A DNA stretch of 64,000 nt from Alphaproteobacteria bacterium. Its GTDB lineage: Bacteria; Pseudomonadota; Alphaproteobacteria; JAVJRE01. The stretch lies in NCBI GenBank assembly GCA_040218575.1, contig JAVJRE010000006.1, positions 1-64,000 of the forward strand, in the 5' to 3' direction. Of this stretch, positions 52,522 through 60,968 are shown one piece after another. Each line of letters starts with the position of its first letter. Position 1 is the stretch's first letter. The notes beneath the pieces were generated by a model, which searched no databases, was not told where the DNA came from, and saw only the letters and a program-made list of their open reading frames with translations. The position numbers and the translations under genes are program-made.

Positions 52522-53214
52522 GTGATCCGCCTCGGCCTGACCGGCTCCATGGCCATGGGCAAGAGCAGCGTGGCGGCCATGCTGCGGCGGGCCGGCGTGC
52601 CGGTCTTCGAGGCGGACCAGGCGGTGCACCGTCTGCTGGCGGCAGGCGGCGACGCGGTGGCGGCGGTGGCGGCGGCGTTTCCCGGCTGTGCGGCATCGAG
52701 CGGCGCGGCAGCCGGCGGCATAGACCGGCGGGCGCTGGGCCAGCGGGTCTTTGGCGACGGTCCGGCCCTGGATCGGCTGGAAGCCATTTTGCATCCGCTG
52801 GTGCGCCGTATGCGCGATGATTTCATCGCCCGGCAGAAAGCGTCCGGCGCGGACCTTGTGGCCCTGGACATACCGCTGCTGCTGGAAACCGGCGGCGCGG
52901 AACAGGTGGATCTGGTGGTGGTGGTCAGTGCCGATGCAGCGACCCAGCGGCAGCGGGCGCTGGCCCGGCCGGGCATGACGGAGGAGCGGCTGGCCTTTGT
53001 CCTGGCACGTCAGATGGACGATGCGGAGAAACGCCGGCGGGCCGATGTGGTGATCGATAATTCAGGCACACCGGAAGCCACCGAAGATCAGGTGCGGGCC
53101 CTGCTCCACGCGCTGGCGGCGGCGGGCCATGACGTGGCAGTGTTCAGACGCAATCACAGGCCGGACCAGAGCCGGGACCGGCGTCGGGATGGGGCGGAAT
53201 ACAGTGATAGGTGA
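52522..53214 (+). CDS. coaE: Dephospho-CoA kinase
   Basis: This 230-residue kinase makes the final step of coenzyme A synthesis. It starts at a GTG 9 bp after aroE with the P-loop GLTGSMAMGKSSV. The conserved FEADQAVHRLL, VALDIPLLLETG and RQMDDAEKRRRADVVIDNSG blocks are present. The C-terminus is slightly extended with charged residues. Confidence 0.94.
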   Translation: MIRLGLTGSMAMGKSSVAAMLRRAGVPVFEADQAVHRLLAAGGDAVAAVAAAFPGCAASSGAAAGGIDRRALGQRVFGDGPALDRLEAILHPLVRRMRDDFIARQKASGADLVALDIPLLLETGGAEQVDLVVVVSADAATQRQRALARPGMTEERLAFVLARQMDDAEKRRRADVVIDNSGTPEATEDQVRALLHALAAAGHDVAVFRRNHRPDQSRDRRRDGAEYSDR

Positions 53215-53222
53215 GACCGGCC

Positions 53223-53894
53223 ATGCGTGAAATCGTTCTGGACACGGAAACCACCGGGTTGCGCGCCGATGGCGGTGACCGGCTGGTGGAAATTGCCTGC
53301 CTGGAACTGGTCAATCATCTGCCGACCGGCGAGCACTGGCAGGCCTATATCAATCCAGAACGGGACATGCCGCCGGAGGCCGAACGCATTCACGGCCTGT
53401 CCGCCGCCTTCCTGTCGGACAAGCCACGCTTTGCCGAGGTGGCCGGACCCTTTCTCGACTTTATCGGCGACTCGCCGCTGGTCATCCACAATGCGGGATT
53501 CGACCTGGCGTTCCTCAACATGGAGATGGGGCTGTGCAACCTGGAGCCGCTGCCGCCGCACCGCGCGGTGGACACGGTGCAGTTGGCGCGCCGGCTCTAT
53601 CCGGGCTCGCCGGCCAGTCTGGATGCGCTGTGCCGGCGTTTTGCCATCGACACCACCGAGCGCAGCCTGCACGGCGGGCTGGTGGATGCGCGGCTGCTGG
53701 CGGAGGTCTATCTGGAATTGATCGGCGGTCGCCAGCCGGGGTTGGGGCTGGCCGCCAAGGCCGGCAAGCGGGTGACGCCGGTGGCGGAGCGGCCGGTGCG
53801 ACCGGCCAGGCCGCACCAGCCGACGGCGGCGGAAGAGGCGGCCCACGCCGTATTCGTGGCGCGGCTGGAGAATAGTCTGTGGGAGAAGGGCTGA
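53223..53894 (+). CDS. dnaQ: DNA polymerase III epsilon subunit
   Basis: This 223-residue 3'-5' exonuclease proofreads for the replicative polymerase. It has the DEDDh set: D7 and E9 in VLDTETTGL, the IHNAGFDLAFLN segment, and the histidine and aspartate in LHGGLVDARLLAEVY. The start at 53223 is an ATG 8 bp past coaE. Its stop is 4 bp before that of the convergent secB. Confidence 0.95.
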   Translation: MREIVLDTETTGLRADGGDRLVEIACLELVNHLPTGEHWQAYINPERDMPPEAERIHGLSAAFLSDKPRFAEVAGPFLDFIGDSPLVIHNAGFDLAFLNMEMGLCNLEPLPPHRAVDTVQLARRLYPGSPASLDALCRRFAIDTTERSLHGGLVDARLLAEVYLELIGGRQPGLGLAAKAGKRVTPVAERPVRPARPHQPTAAEEAAHAVFVARLENSLWEKG

Positions 53895-53898
53895 GCGC

Positions 53899-54456
53899 CT
53901 AGCCGCCGGCCGGCGTCGGCGGCACACCGCCGTCATCGGAATCGCCCGCCGCCGCTGCCGGGGGCGATGCTGTCTGGCGCGTCTTGTGGGCGCGATACAT
54001 GGCGACAAAATCCACCGGCTGCATCATCAGCGGTGGAAAGCCGCCGTCGCGGCTGGTGGTGGCGATGATCTCGCGGGCGAAGGGAAAGAGCATGCGCGGC
54101 GCCTCCACCAGCAGCAGGGGCTCCATCTGGTTGGCCGGGATGTTTTCCGCCGTAATCAGGGCGGCATAGTCCAGCTCCACCATGAAGGTGGTTTCTTCGC
54201 CACGCTTGGCGGCGGCATGGATCACCAGCACCACTTCGTAGCGGTTGCTGCCCAGAGTCTTCGCCTGCACATCCACGTTCAGCTTGACGTCCGGATTGCC
54301 ATCGGTGCGGATCAGGGATTGCGGCGCATTGGGATTTTCAAAGGAGAGATCCCGCACATACTGAGCGTTGATGAGGAATTGCGGCCGGGGCTGGCCTTCC
54401 GTTGGCGCACCCGCCGGCGGGGCACTGGCAGGCGCGGCGCCTTCATCGTTCGACAT
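53899..54456 (-). CDS. secB: Protein-export chaperone SecB
   Basis: This 185-residue tetrameric chaperone keeps precursors unfolded and hands them to SecA. Family blocks are INAQYVRDLSFENPNAP, VQAKTLGSNRYEVVLVI, the AALITAENIPANQMEPLLLVEAPRMLFPFAR region (read as ENIPANQMEPLL and APRMLFPFAREII), and GGFPPLMMQPVDFVAMYR. Both ends are Ala/Pro/Gly-rich. GGGGGAA upstream supports the ATG at 54456. It is divergent from nothing and faces dnaQ tail to tail. Confidence 0.95.
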   Translation of the reverse strand: MSNDEGAAPASAPPAGAPTEGQPRPQFLINAQYVRDLSFENPNAPQSLIRTDGNPDVKLNVDVQAKTLGSNRYEVVLVIHAAAKRGEETTFMVELDYAALITAENIPANQMEPLLLVEAPRMLFPFAREIIATTSRDGGFPPLMMQPVDFVAMYRAHKTRQTASPPAAAAGDSDDGGVPPTPAGG

Positions 54457-54568
54457 CGCTCGATTCCCCCGTGTGGCGTGGTTGTTGTGTGGGTGGCCGG
54501 TCGGGCCATGGTGCGACGGGACTTGGCTAGCACGGAACCGGGTTCGCACGGAACCGTGCCGACCCGGC

Positions 54569-54592
54569 CTTGCTCCCGGTCTTGCTCCCGGT
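54569..54592. repeat. Perfect 12-bp tandem repeat upstream of secB
   Basis: CTTGCTCCCGGT is repeated exactly twice. A direct repeat, GCACGGAACCG at 54530-54540 and 54546-54556, lies just beside it. Both sit in the 142-bp gap between the fxsA stop and the secB start. Confidence 0.85.
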
Positions 54593-54598
54593 TTTGCT

Positions 54599-55078
54599 CT
54601 ATGGCTTGCCCGGGCGATCATCCGGTGGCGGCCGGTCTTCTTCCACCCGCCAGTCGCCTTCGATGATTTCAGCCTGGCGCGGCCGGCTTTGGCGCGGCCG
54701 GTCCTGACGCGGCCGGCTCTGGCGCACCACCAGGCGACCCAGCAGCAGGCGGACCAGGCCGGCCCTGAGGGGCGGCACCAGAAGCATGAAGCCCAGGGCG
54801 TCGCTGGCGAAACCGGGAAACATGAGGAACAGGCCGGCGACCACCAGGGCCGCTCCTTCCAGGGCCTCCATCACCGGCGGCTGGCCGCTGGCATAGCGCT
54901 GACGGGCGGCCATCAGCAAGCCCACCCCCTGCCGGCGCACAAGGGCCAGACCCAGCGCCGCGGTGGCGATGCAGGCGAGCACGGTCCAGGTGGCGCCGAT
55001 GACGCCGCCGACGGCGATCAGCAGCCACAATTCGCCCAGCGGAATGGCGAGAATGATGAGGAGGATAAGCAGGGGCAT
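54599..55078 (-). CDS. fxsA: FxsA family membrane protein
   Basis: This 159-residue inner-membrane protein has an N-terminal hydrophobic pair (LLILLIILAIPLGELWLLIAVGG) read in pieces: PLLILLIILAIPLGELWLL, then GGVIGATWTVLACIATAALG. FxsA-like proteins relieve phage T7 exclusion in E. coli, but their normal role is unclear. The conserved VMEALEGAALVVAGLFLMFPGFASDALGF region is present as VAGLFLMFPGFASDALG. The C-terminus carries a short repeat (RQSRPRQDRPRQSRPRQ). It lies between secB and the Tim44-like gene. Confidence 0.9.
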   Translation of the reverse strand: MPLLILLIILAIPLGELWLLIAVGGVIGATWTVLACIATAALGLALVRRQGVGLLMAARQRYASGQPPVMEALEGAALVVAGLFLMFPGFASDALGFMLLVPPLRAGLVRLLLGRLVVRQSRPRQDRPRQSRPRQAEIIEGDWRVEEDRPPPDDRPGKP

Positions 55079-55316
55079 GACGGGGCGCGGGGCGTGGCCG
55101 GGGTGCGGAGCGGGGAGCGGAAAGCGGGCGAGACGGGGCGGGACGGTCGGTTGCGACGATGGGTCAGGGTGCAGGCTAAGGCAGACGTGACAAGGATTCC
55201 TCGCCCCAGACCCGATGGCACCCTAGAGTGGCGGCGCGGGAGGCGCTAGGGTAAGGGCGTTCCGCGACGGGCGGAGCAGCCGGACGGCGGGCGGGGCCGC
55301 CCGGCCCATCAGGCAG

Positions 55317-56018
55317 ATGCCGGGACATCCCATGGACGTGCCCTTTCTCGATATTGTGGTGTTCGGCGCTATCGCCGCTTTTCTGGTGTTGCGCCTGCGC
55401 AGTGTGCTGGGCCGGCGCACCGGCCACGAGCGGCCGCCCACACAGGGCCTGCCGGCGGCGCGTCCTGGCGTGAGCCGGCGAACGGCGGAAGAACCGGCCC
55501 GGGCCAATGGCAGCGAACGGCCACCGGCCGCGGCCCCGGCGAACGGCAGCACCGCCATGGCGCCGGCCGCGGAGAGCGGGCTTGCCCGCATCAGCCTGGC
55601 CGACCGCTCTTTTACGCCGGATTCGTTCCTGGCCGGTGCCAGTGCGGCATTTACCGCCATCGTCACCGCCTTCGCCGCCGGTGATCGCGATACCTTGCGG
55701 GACCTGCTGTCGGAATCGGTCGCGCGGGACTTCGAGGCGGCCATCGACGCCCGTGAAAAAAATAACGCAACCCAGCAGACCGAGATCGTCGCCATTGACC
55801 GGGCAGAAATCGCCGAGGCCGGCATGGACGGTACGCTCGCCCGGGTCGTCGTGGCCTTTACCTCCCGCCAGAAGAACGCGACGCTGGACTCCGAGGGCCG
55901 CATCATCGCCGGCGATCCCAACGAGGTGGTGGAGGTGGCTGACGAATGGACCTTCGCCCGCGACACCCGCTCGAGCGATCCCAACTGGGCCCTGGTCGCC
56001 ACCCGCAGCCCGGCCTGA
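55317..56018 (+). CDS. Tim44-like (TimA) domain protein
   Basis: This 233-residue protein has one N-terminal membrane helix (VFGAIAAFLVLRLRSVLG), an Ala/Pro-rich linker, and a C-terminal Tim44-like domain (SFLAGASAAFTAIVTAFAAGD...WTFARDTRSSDPNWALVATR). In alphaproteobacteria, this Tim44 homologue lies next to mltA near the origin, and it is thought to act at the inner membrane. Its role is not settled. ATG codons at 55317 and 55332 are both plausible; the second is closer to the start of the helix. Confidence 0.9.
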   Translation: MPGHPMDVPFLDIVVFGAIAAFLVLRLRSVLGRRTGHERPPTQGLPAARPGVSRRTAEEPARANGSERPPAAAPANGSTAMAPAAESGLARISLADRSFTPDSFLAGASAAFTAIVTAFAAGDRDTLRDLLSESVARDFEAAIDAREKNNATQQTEIVAIDRAEIAEAGMDGTLARVVVAFTSRQKNATLDSEGRIIAGDPNEVVEVADEWTFARDTRSSDPNWALVATRSPA

Positions 56019-56064
56019 GCCGGCGGTGCCCGGTGCGGGAGTGTGCGCGGGGTCCCGCATCTGC

Positions 56065-57252
56065 ATGCCCGCCTTTCTGCGGTTGCAAACGATCATCGCC
56101 GGGGCCGCGGCCGGCCTGCTGGCCGGCCTGTTGGTGGGTTGCGCCGTGCTGACGCCCGACAGTGACCGACTGGTGCTGCGCGCCGCCACAGTGGCGGGGC
56201 TGCCCGGCTGGAGCGACGATGACATCGCCGCCGCGGCGCCGGCCCTGGCCGCCAGTTGCGGGCGCCTGATGACGCTGGCCGCCAACTCGGTCGTCGGCGA
56301 CGGGGCGGCGGCCCGCCCGGCGACAGCGTGGCAGCGCGCCTGTCGCACCTTGCCGGAGGGCGTAGCAGGCGATGGGGCGGCATTGCGCCGGTGGCTGACG
56401 GCGCACTTCGATCTCTACGAGGCGAGCACCGGCGGCGGCGCGGCAGACGGCCTGTTCACCGGCTATTTCGAACCGGAGTTGCGCGGCGCGCGGACAAGGG
56501 GCGGGGCTTATCAGTGGCCGCTCTATGGCCGGCCGCCGGAACTGGTGAGCGTTGATCTGGGGCTGTTCCGGCCGGCGCTCAAGGGCGAGCGCATCGCCGG
56601 CCGGGTCGAGGGCGGCCGCCTGGTGCCCTTCGCCAGCCGGGCCGAGGTGCGGCGCGGCGCGCTGGCCGGTCGCGGGCTGGAGATCGTCTGGGTGGACGAC
56701 CCGGTGGACGCCTTCATGCTGGAGGTGCAGGGCTCGGGCCGGGTGGTGCTGCCGGATGGCGCGATTCTGCGTCTTGGCTATGACGGCCAGAACGGCCATG
56801 CCTATGTGGCCATCGGCGCGGTGCTGGTGCGGCGCGGCGACCTGCGCCGCGAGGACGTGACCCTGCCGGCAATTCGCGCCTGGCTGGCGGAGCACCCCGA
56901 CCAGGCGCTGGCCCTGCTGGACGAGAACCCGTCGGTGGTGTTTTTCGCCGAGCGCGGAGAGGGGGGACCGCTGGGCAGCCAGGGGGTGGCGCTGACCGCC
57001 GGCCGCAGCCTGGCGGTGGATCGCCGTTTCGTGCCGCTGGGCACGCCCCTGTGGCTGGCGGCCGAGCATCCCCTGGCGGGCGAGGGCGCGGCGGAGATCC
57101 GCCGCCTGGTGGTGGCGCAGGATACCGGCGGCGCGATCAAGGGGCCGGTGCGCGGCGACCTGTTCTGGGGGGCGGGAGAGGCCGCCGAACGGGCGGCCGG
57201 TCTGATGAAATCGCCGGGCCGGTACTGGTTGTTCCTGCCGAAGGGGGACTAG
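56065..57252 (+). CDS. mltA: Membrane-bound lytic murein transglycosylase A
   Basis: This 395-residue enzyme cleaves the glycan strand of murein, forming 1,6-anhydro-muramic ends. It has a lipoprotein signal ending in LLVGC, so it should be attached to the outer membrane. The MltA domain (FTGYFEPELRGAR, then EIVWVDDPVDAFMLEVQGSG) and the C-terminal 3D domain are visible. The 3D domain's three catalytic or structural aspartates lie in VAQDTGGAIKGPVRGDLFWG. It is 46 bp after the Tim44-like gene. The usual next gene, smr, lies 3.7 kb downstream. Confidence 0.94.
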   Translation: MPAFLRLQTIIAGAAAGLLAGLLVGCAVLTPDSDRLVLRAATVAGLPGWSDDDIAAAAPALAASCGRLMTLAANSVVGDGAAARPATAWQRACRTLPEGVAGDGAALRRWLTAHFDLYEASTGGGAADGLFTGYFEPELRGARTRGGAYQWPLYGRPPELVSVDLGLFRPALKGERIAGRVEGGRLVPFASRAEVRRGALAGRGLEIVWVDDPVDAFMLEVQGSGRVVLPDGAILRLGYDGQNGHAYVAIGAVLVRRGDLRREDVTLPAIRAWLAEHPDQALALLDENPSVVFFAERGEGGPLGSQGVALTAGRSLAVDRRFVPLGTPLWLAAEHPLAGEGAAEIRRLVVAQDTGGAIKGPVRGDLFWGAGEAAERAAGLMKSPGRYWLFLPKGD

Positions 57253-57266
57253 GCCGGCGCCGCCGG

Positions 57267-57413
57267 TCAGGCCGGATCCGGACCGCGTGCCGCGCCGTCG
57301 CGCCGGTCCGCCGCCAGCACCATGAGTGCCGCCGCCAGGGCCATGAGAGTGCAGAAGAGCATGGCGCCGACCACCTCATAGACGCCGTACTCAACGGTCA
57401 GAACAGCGCCCAT
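57267..57413 (-). CDS. Possible 48-residue single-helix membrane protein
   Basis: A short minus-strand reading frame in the gap after mltA encodes MGAVLTVEYGVYEVVGAMLF and a hydrophobic helix (LFCTLMALAAALMVLA), followed by a polar tail (DRRDGAARGPDPA). The composition and single-helix layout look like real small membrane proteins. No strong ribosome-binding site precedes the ATG at 57413, so it remains uncertain. Confidence 0.4.
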   Translation of the reverse strand: MGAVLTVEYGVYEVVGAMLFCTLMALAAALMVLAADRRDGAARGPDPA

Positions 57414-57451
57414 GGCCGAGGCAACCGATCATTTCTTACCGGCGCACCCTG

Positions 57452-57865
57452 TCAGAGCGGTCGGTGGCGGGTGTCCTTGCCCCAGGTGAGGAACAGCAAG
57501 CGGCCGGGCCGGCGCACTTCGAAGCGGTGCCAGGTGCCGCGCGGCATGACCAGACCCTGTGGCACGGGCGCGTCGGCCGGACCGGTGTCCATCTCTACGC
57601 TGTGCTCGCCCGCGCCATCGTCCATCACCACTATCAGGTGACCGGACAGCAGGCAGAATATCTCGTCGCCGTCCGGGTGCATTTCCCAGTGGCCCATGTC
57701 GCGGGCCATGTCCGACAGCAGCATCAGCCAGTCGGGCGCAATGCGACCGGCCATGAGCGACGGCCAGAAGGTGTCGTCCAGCGGCAAGGCGGTGGCCTGG
57801 CCATCGCCCGATGCCACAAGCGCGTGGCCGCGGAAGGGAAAGGGTGTCGGGGCGGTGTCGGTCAT
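57452..57865 (-). CDS. Cupin domain-containing protein
   Basis: This 137-residue protein has a cupin barrel with the first metal-binding motif HWEMHPDGDEIFCLLSGHL and a second histidine in GTWHRFEV. The metal and substrate are unknown. It is divergent from lutA with a 100-bp shared gap, and may be functionally tied to the lut operon by position only. The ATG at 57865 is chosen; upstream sequence is unlike the family. Confidence 0.88.
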   Translation of the reverse strand: MTDTAPTPFPFRGHALVASGDGQATALPLDDTFWPSLMAGRIAPDWLMLLSDMARDMGHWEMHPDGDEIFCLLSGHLIVVMDDGAGEHSVEMDTGPADAPVPQGLVMPRGTWHRFEVRRPGRLLFLTWGKDTRHRPL

Positions 57866-57965
57866 GGCGGGCCTCAGCGGGGCGGCGGCAGGGTGGGAGG
57901 CGGGATGGGAGGCTGGCAGAGGGCGGCACCTTGCGCCGGGCCCCGGCCATGGGCAAGGTCCGGCC

Positions 57966-58790
57966 ATGACCGCGCAATCCATGGGCCAAAGCCCGCCGAC
58001 CCCGGACCGTAGCGAGCGGGCGCGACAGGCCACGCATGTGGCATTAGCGGTCACCTGCCTGGTGGATCTGTTCCGGCCGCGGGTCGGCTTTGCCGCAGTC
58101 ACCCTGCTGGAGGCGGCGGGCTGCGCGGTATCCGTGCCGGACGGCCAGACCTGCTGCGGCCAGCCGGCGCAGAATGCCGGCCGGGCGGCGGATGCGGCCG
58201 ACCTGGCGCGGCGCGCCATGGCGCTCTATGGCGGCTTCGACGCGGTGGTGGTGCCGTCGGGCAGTTGCGCCGGCACCATGCGCCGCCACTATGCGGGCTT
58301 TTTCCCGGCCGGCAGCGAAGAGCGGGCGGCGGCGCAGGACCTGGCCCGGCGGACCTATGAGCTCAGCGAGTTTCTCGCGCTGCGCGGTGCGGCGGTGCGC
58401 GCCCGCTTCGACGGCCGGGTGACGCTGCACGACTCGTGCTCTTGCCGCCGCGACATGGGCCTTCATGGCGAACCCAGGCAGATGCTGGCGGGGGTGGCCG
58501 GGCTGGAGCTGTGCGAGATTGCCGATGGCGAGGAGTGCTGCGGCTTCGGCGGCACCTTTGCCGTGAAGAACCCTGATGTTTCGCTGAACATGGCCGGGTC
58601 CAAGCTCGACGCGGCGGAGGCGACGCAGGCGGGCGCGGTGGTGGCGGCGGATCTCGGCTGCCTGCTGCACCTGGCCGGCGCGGCCAGGCGGCAGGGCCGA
58701 CCGCTGCGCTTCTTCCATATCGCGGAGGTGCTGGCCGGCCAGACCTGTGACGCCGGTACCGGTATCGGCGAGGATGGCGGCGATGACTGA
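57966..58790 (+). CDS. lutA: L-lactate utilisation protein LutA (iron-sulfur CCG-domain protein)
   Basis: This 274-residue protein has two cysteine-rich CCG domains (TCCGQPAQN and ECCGFGGTF) with LHDSCSCRR between them. These bind a 4Fe-4S cluster in LutA/YkgE proteins. LutA, LutB and LutC together oxidise L-lactate to pyruvate in many bacteria. The sequence CCG at residue 59 or so opens the first domain. lutB overlaps its end by 8 bases. Confidence 0.92.
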   Translation: MTAQSMGQSPPTPDRSERARQATHVALAVTCLVDLFRPRVGFAAVTLLEAAGCAVSVPDGQTCCGQPAQNAGRAADAADLARRAMALYGGFDAVVVPSGSCAGTMRRHYAGFFPAGSEERAAAQDLARRTYELSEFLALRGAAVRARFDGRVTLHDSCSCRRDMGLHGEPRQMLAGVAGLELCEIADGEECCGFGGTFAVKNPDVSLNMAGSKLDAAEATQAGAVVAADLGCLLHLAGAARRQGRPLRFFHIAEVLAGQTCDAGTGIGEDGGDD

Positions 58791-60291
58791 GGCGCCGACA
58801 GCGGCCCTTGGGGCGGCGCCCGGGCCATTGCGCCAGCGCCAGCCGCACCCGGACGCGCAGGCGCCATTGGCCTTCGGCGCACACGCCCGCGAGGCGCTGG
58901 CCAACGCCAATCTGCAGCGGGCCCTGCACCATGTGAAGGAAGGGTTTCAGGACAAGCGCCTGGCGGCCATGGACCGGCTGCCGGAGTTCGACGCCCTGCG
59001 TGACGCGGCGCGCGACATCAAGGACCATGTGCTGGCCCATCTGGACATTTATCTGGAGCGCTTCGCCACGGCGGTGGAGGCGCGCGGCGGCCACGTGCAC
59101 TGGGCCCGCGACGCCGCCGAGGCGCGGGCAATGGTGCTGGACATCTGCCGCCGGGAGAACGCCCGCACGGTCACCAAGGGCAAGTCCATGGTGGCCGAGG
59201 AGATCGGCCTTAACCCGTTCCTGGAAGAGAACGGCATCGAGCCGGTGGAAACTGATCTCGGCGAGTATATCGTGCAGCTTCGCGGCGAGACGCCGAGCCA
59301 CATCATCGCGCCGGCGATTCATGTGGTGAAGGAAGAAATCGCCGACGCCTTTCGCCGCGAGCATGAGGGCCTGGCGCCGGAGCGCGACCTGACCGACCGG
59401 CGGGCCCTGCTGGACGAGGCGCGGGTGGTGCTGCGGCGGCGTTATTTCCAGGCGGATGTGGGGATCACCGGCGCCAATTTCCTGGTGGCCGAGACCGGCA
59501 GCGGGGTCATCGTCACCAACGAGGGCAATGGCGACATGACCCGCACCCTGCCGCGGGTGCATGTGGCGCTGGCCACCATCGAGAAGATCGTGCCAACGCT
59601 GGATGATCTGGCGGTGCTGCTGCGGGTGCTGGCCCGTTCAGCGACGGGCCAGGACTTCTCTACCTACACCACGGTTTACACCGGCGCCAGGCGGCCCGAT
59701 GATCCGGACGGACCGGAAGCGTTTCATGTGGTGCTGCTGGACAATGGCCGCAGCGCCCTGCTGGGCGGTGAGTTGCGCGAGGTGCTGCGGTGCATCCGCT
59801 GCGGCGCGTGCATGAACCATTGCCCGGTCTATCAACGGGTCGGCGGCCACGCCTATGGCTGGGTCTATCCGGGACCGATTGGCGCGATCATGACCCCGGC
59901 GCTGACCGCCATCGCCACCTCGCATCCGCTGCCCAATGCCTCGACCCTGTGCGGCCGTTGCGAAGAGGTGTGCCCGGTGCGCATCCCCCTGCCGAAACTG
60001 CTGCGCTATTGGCGGACGGAGGCGGCCGCCGCCGGTCTGCCACCGCTGGCCGAGCGGCTGGGCCTGACCCTGTGGGCCTGGCTTGCCCGGCGGCCGGCGC
60101 TTTATCGCCTGGCGGTGCGGCAGATCGCCCGGCGTCTCAAGGCACGGGCCGGCGACCGGGGCGCGCTGCGGCGGTTGCCGTTGATGGGCGGCTGGGCCGG
60201 CCACTGGCTGCAAGGTCGCGACTTGCCGGCGCCGCAAGGGCGCAGTTTCATGGACCAGTGGCGGGCGCAGAAGAAAGGAACGCGGCTATGA
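58783..60291 (+). CDS. lutB: L-lactate utilisation protein LutB (iron-sulfur, LUD domain)
   Basis: This 502-residue protein has an N-terminal LUD-type domain (SMVAEEIGLNPFLEENGIEPVETDLGEYIVQL read as VAEEIGLNPFLEENGIEPVE, then DLGEYIVQLRGETPSHI). Two 4Fe-4S motifs follow, CIRCGACMNHCPVY and CGRCEEVCPVRIPL. It is the central subunit of the L-lactate oxidation complex. GAGG upstream marks the ATG at 58783. lutC overlaps its stop codon by ATGA. Confidence 0.95.
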   Translation: MTEAPTAALGAAPGPLRQRQPHPDAQAPLAFGAHAREALANANLQRALHHVKEGFQDKRLAAMDRLPEFDALRDAARDIKDHVLAHLDIYLERFATAVEARGGHVHWARDAAEARAMVLDICRRENARTVTKGKSMVAEEIGLNPFLEENGIEPVETDLGEYIVQLRGETPSHIIAPAIHVVKEEIADAFRREHEGLAPERDLTDRRALLDEARVVLRRRYFQADVGITGANFLVAETGSGVIVTNEGNGDMTRTLPRVHVALATIEKIVPTLDDLAVLLRVLARSATGQDFSTYTTVYTGARRPDDPDGPEAFHVVLLDNGRSALLGGELREVLRCIRCGACMNHCPVYQRVGGHAYGWVYPGPIGAIMTPALTAIATSHPLPNASTLCGRCEEVCPVRIPLPKLLRYWRTEAAAAGLPPLAERLGLTLWAWLARRPALYRLAVRQIARRLKARAGDRGALRRLPLMGGWAGHWLQGRDLPAPQGRSFMDQWRAQKKGTRL

Positions 60292-60968
60292 GCGGGCGCG
60301 ACGCCATTCTGGCCGGGTTGCGGGCCAGCCTTGGCCGCGACGGGGCGGCCGCGGCGGCGGCGCAGACCGCGGTGGACGAGCGGCTGGCCCGGCGCGGCAC
60401 TACCATTCGCCCGGCCCGCGGCGACAATGACCGCGGCCGGGTCAAGCGCTTCATCGCCGAGGCGGAGCGCGCGTCGGCCAATGTGGTGCGGCTCAAATCC
60501 ATGGACGAGGTGCCGGCGGCGGTGGCCACCTGGCTGCGCCTGGCCAATCTGCCGGCGCGGCTGAAGCGGGCGGCGGACCCGCTGCTGGATGCGCTGGGGT
60601 GGGACGATACGGCGCTGGAGGTGCAGCGCGGCGTGGCGGTGGATGCGGATTCGGCCGGCCTGTCGGTGGCCTCGGCGGCGGTGGCGGAGACCGGCACCCT
60701 GGCGCTGGCCAGCGGCCCGACCCGGCCGACCACCCTCAACTTCCTGCCGGAGACCCACTTCGTGGTGGTGCCGGAGGGCCATGTGGTGGGGGCTTATGAG
60801 GATGTGCTGGCGAGCGTGCGTGACGAGATGCCGGCCACCCTCAATTTCATTACCGGGCCGTCGCGCTCCGGCGACATCGAACAGACCATCCAGCTTGGCG
60901 CGCACGGCCCCCGCCGGTTGGTGATCCTGATGGTGGCGGCGGATGGCGAAGCGTCCGAAGCCACCTGA
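60288..60968 (+). CDS. lutC: L-lactate utilisation protein LutC
   Basis: This 226-residue LUD-domain protein is the third part of the L-lactate oxidation complex. The conserved AVAETGTLALASGPTRPTTLNFLPETH segment is seen as AVAETGTLALASG and LNFLPETHFVVV, followed by GPSRSGDIEQTIQLGAHGPR. It is coupled to lutB, and the smr gene starts 26 bases before its end. Confidence 0.95.
   Translation: MSGRDAILAGLRASLGRDGAAAAAAQTAVDERLARRGTTIRPARGDNDRGRVKRFIAEAERASANVVRLKSMDEVPAAVATWLRLANLPARLKRAADPLLDALGWDDTALEVQRGVAVDADSAGLSVASAAVAETGTLALASGPTRPTTLNFLPETHFVVVPEGHVVGAYEDVLASVRDEMPATLNFITGPSRSGDIEQTIQLGAHGPRRLVILMVAADGEASEAT

Noticed and set aside
54530-54592. The short direct and tandem repeats upstream of secB as an operator
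   Set aside because: They are listed as a repeat, but nothing links them to a known regulator. They may simply be slippage products like others in this window.
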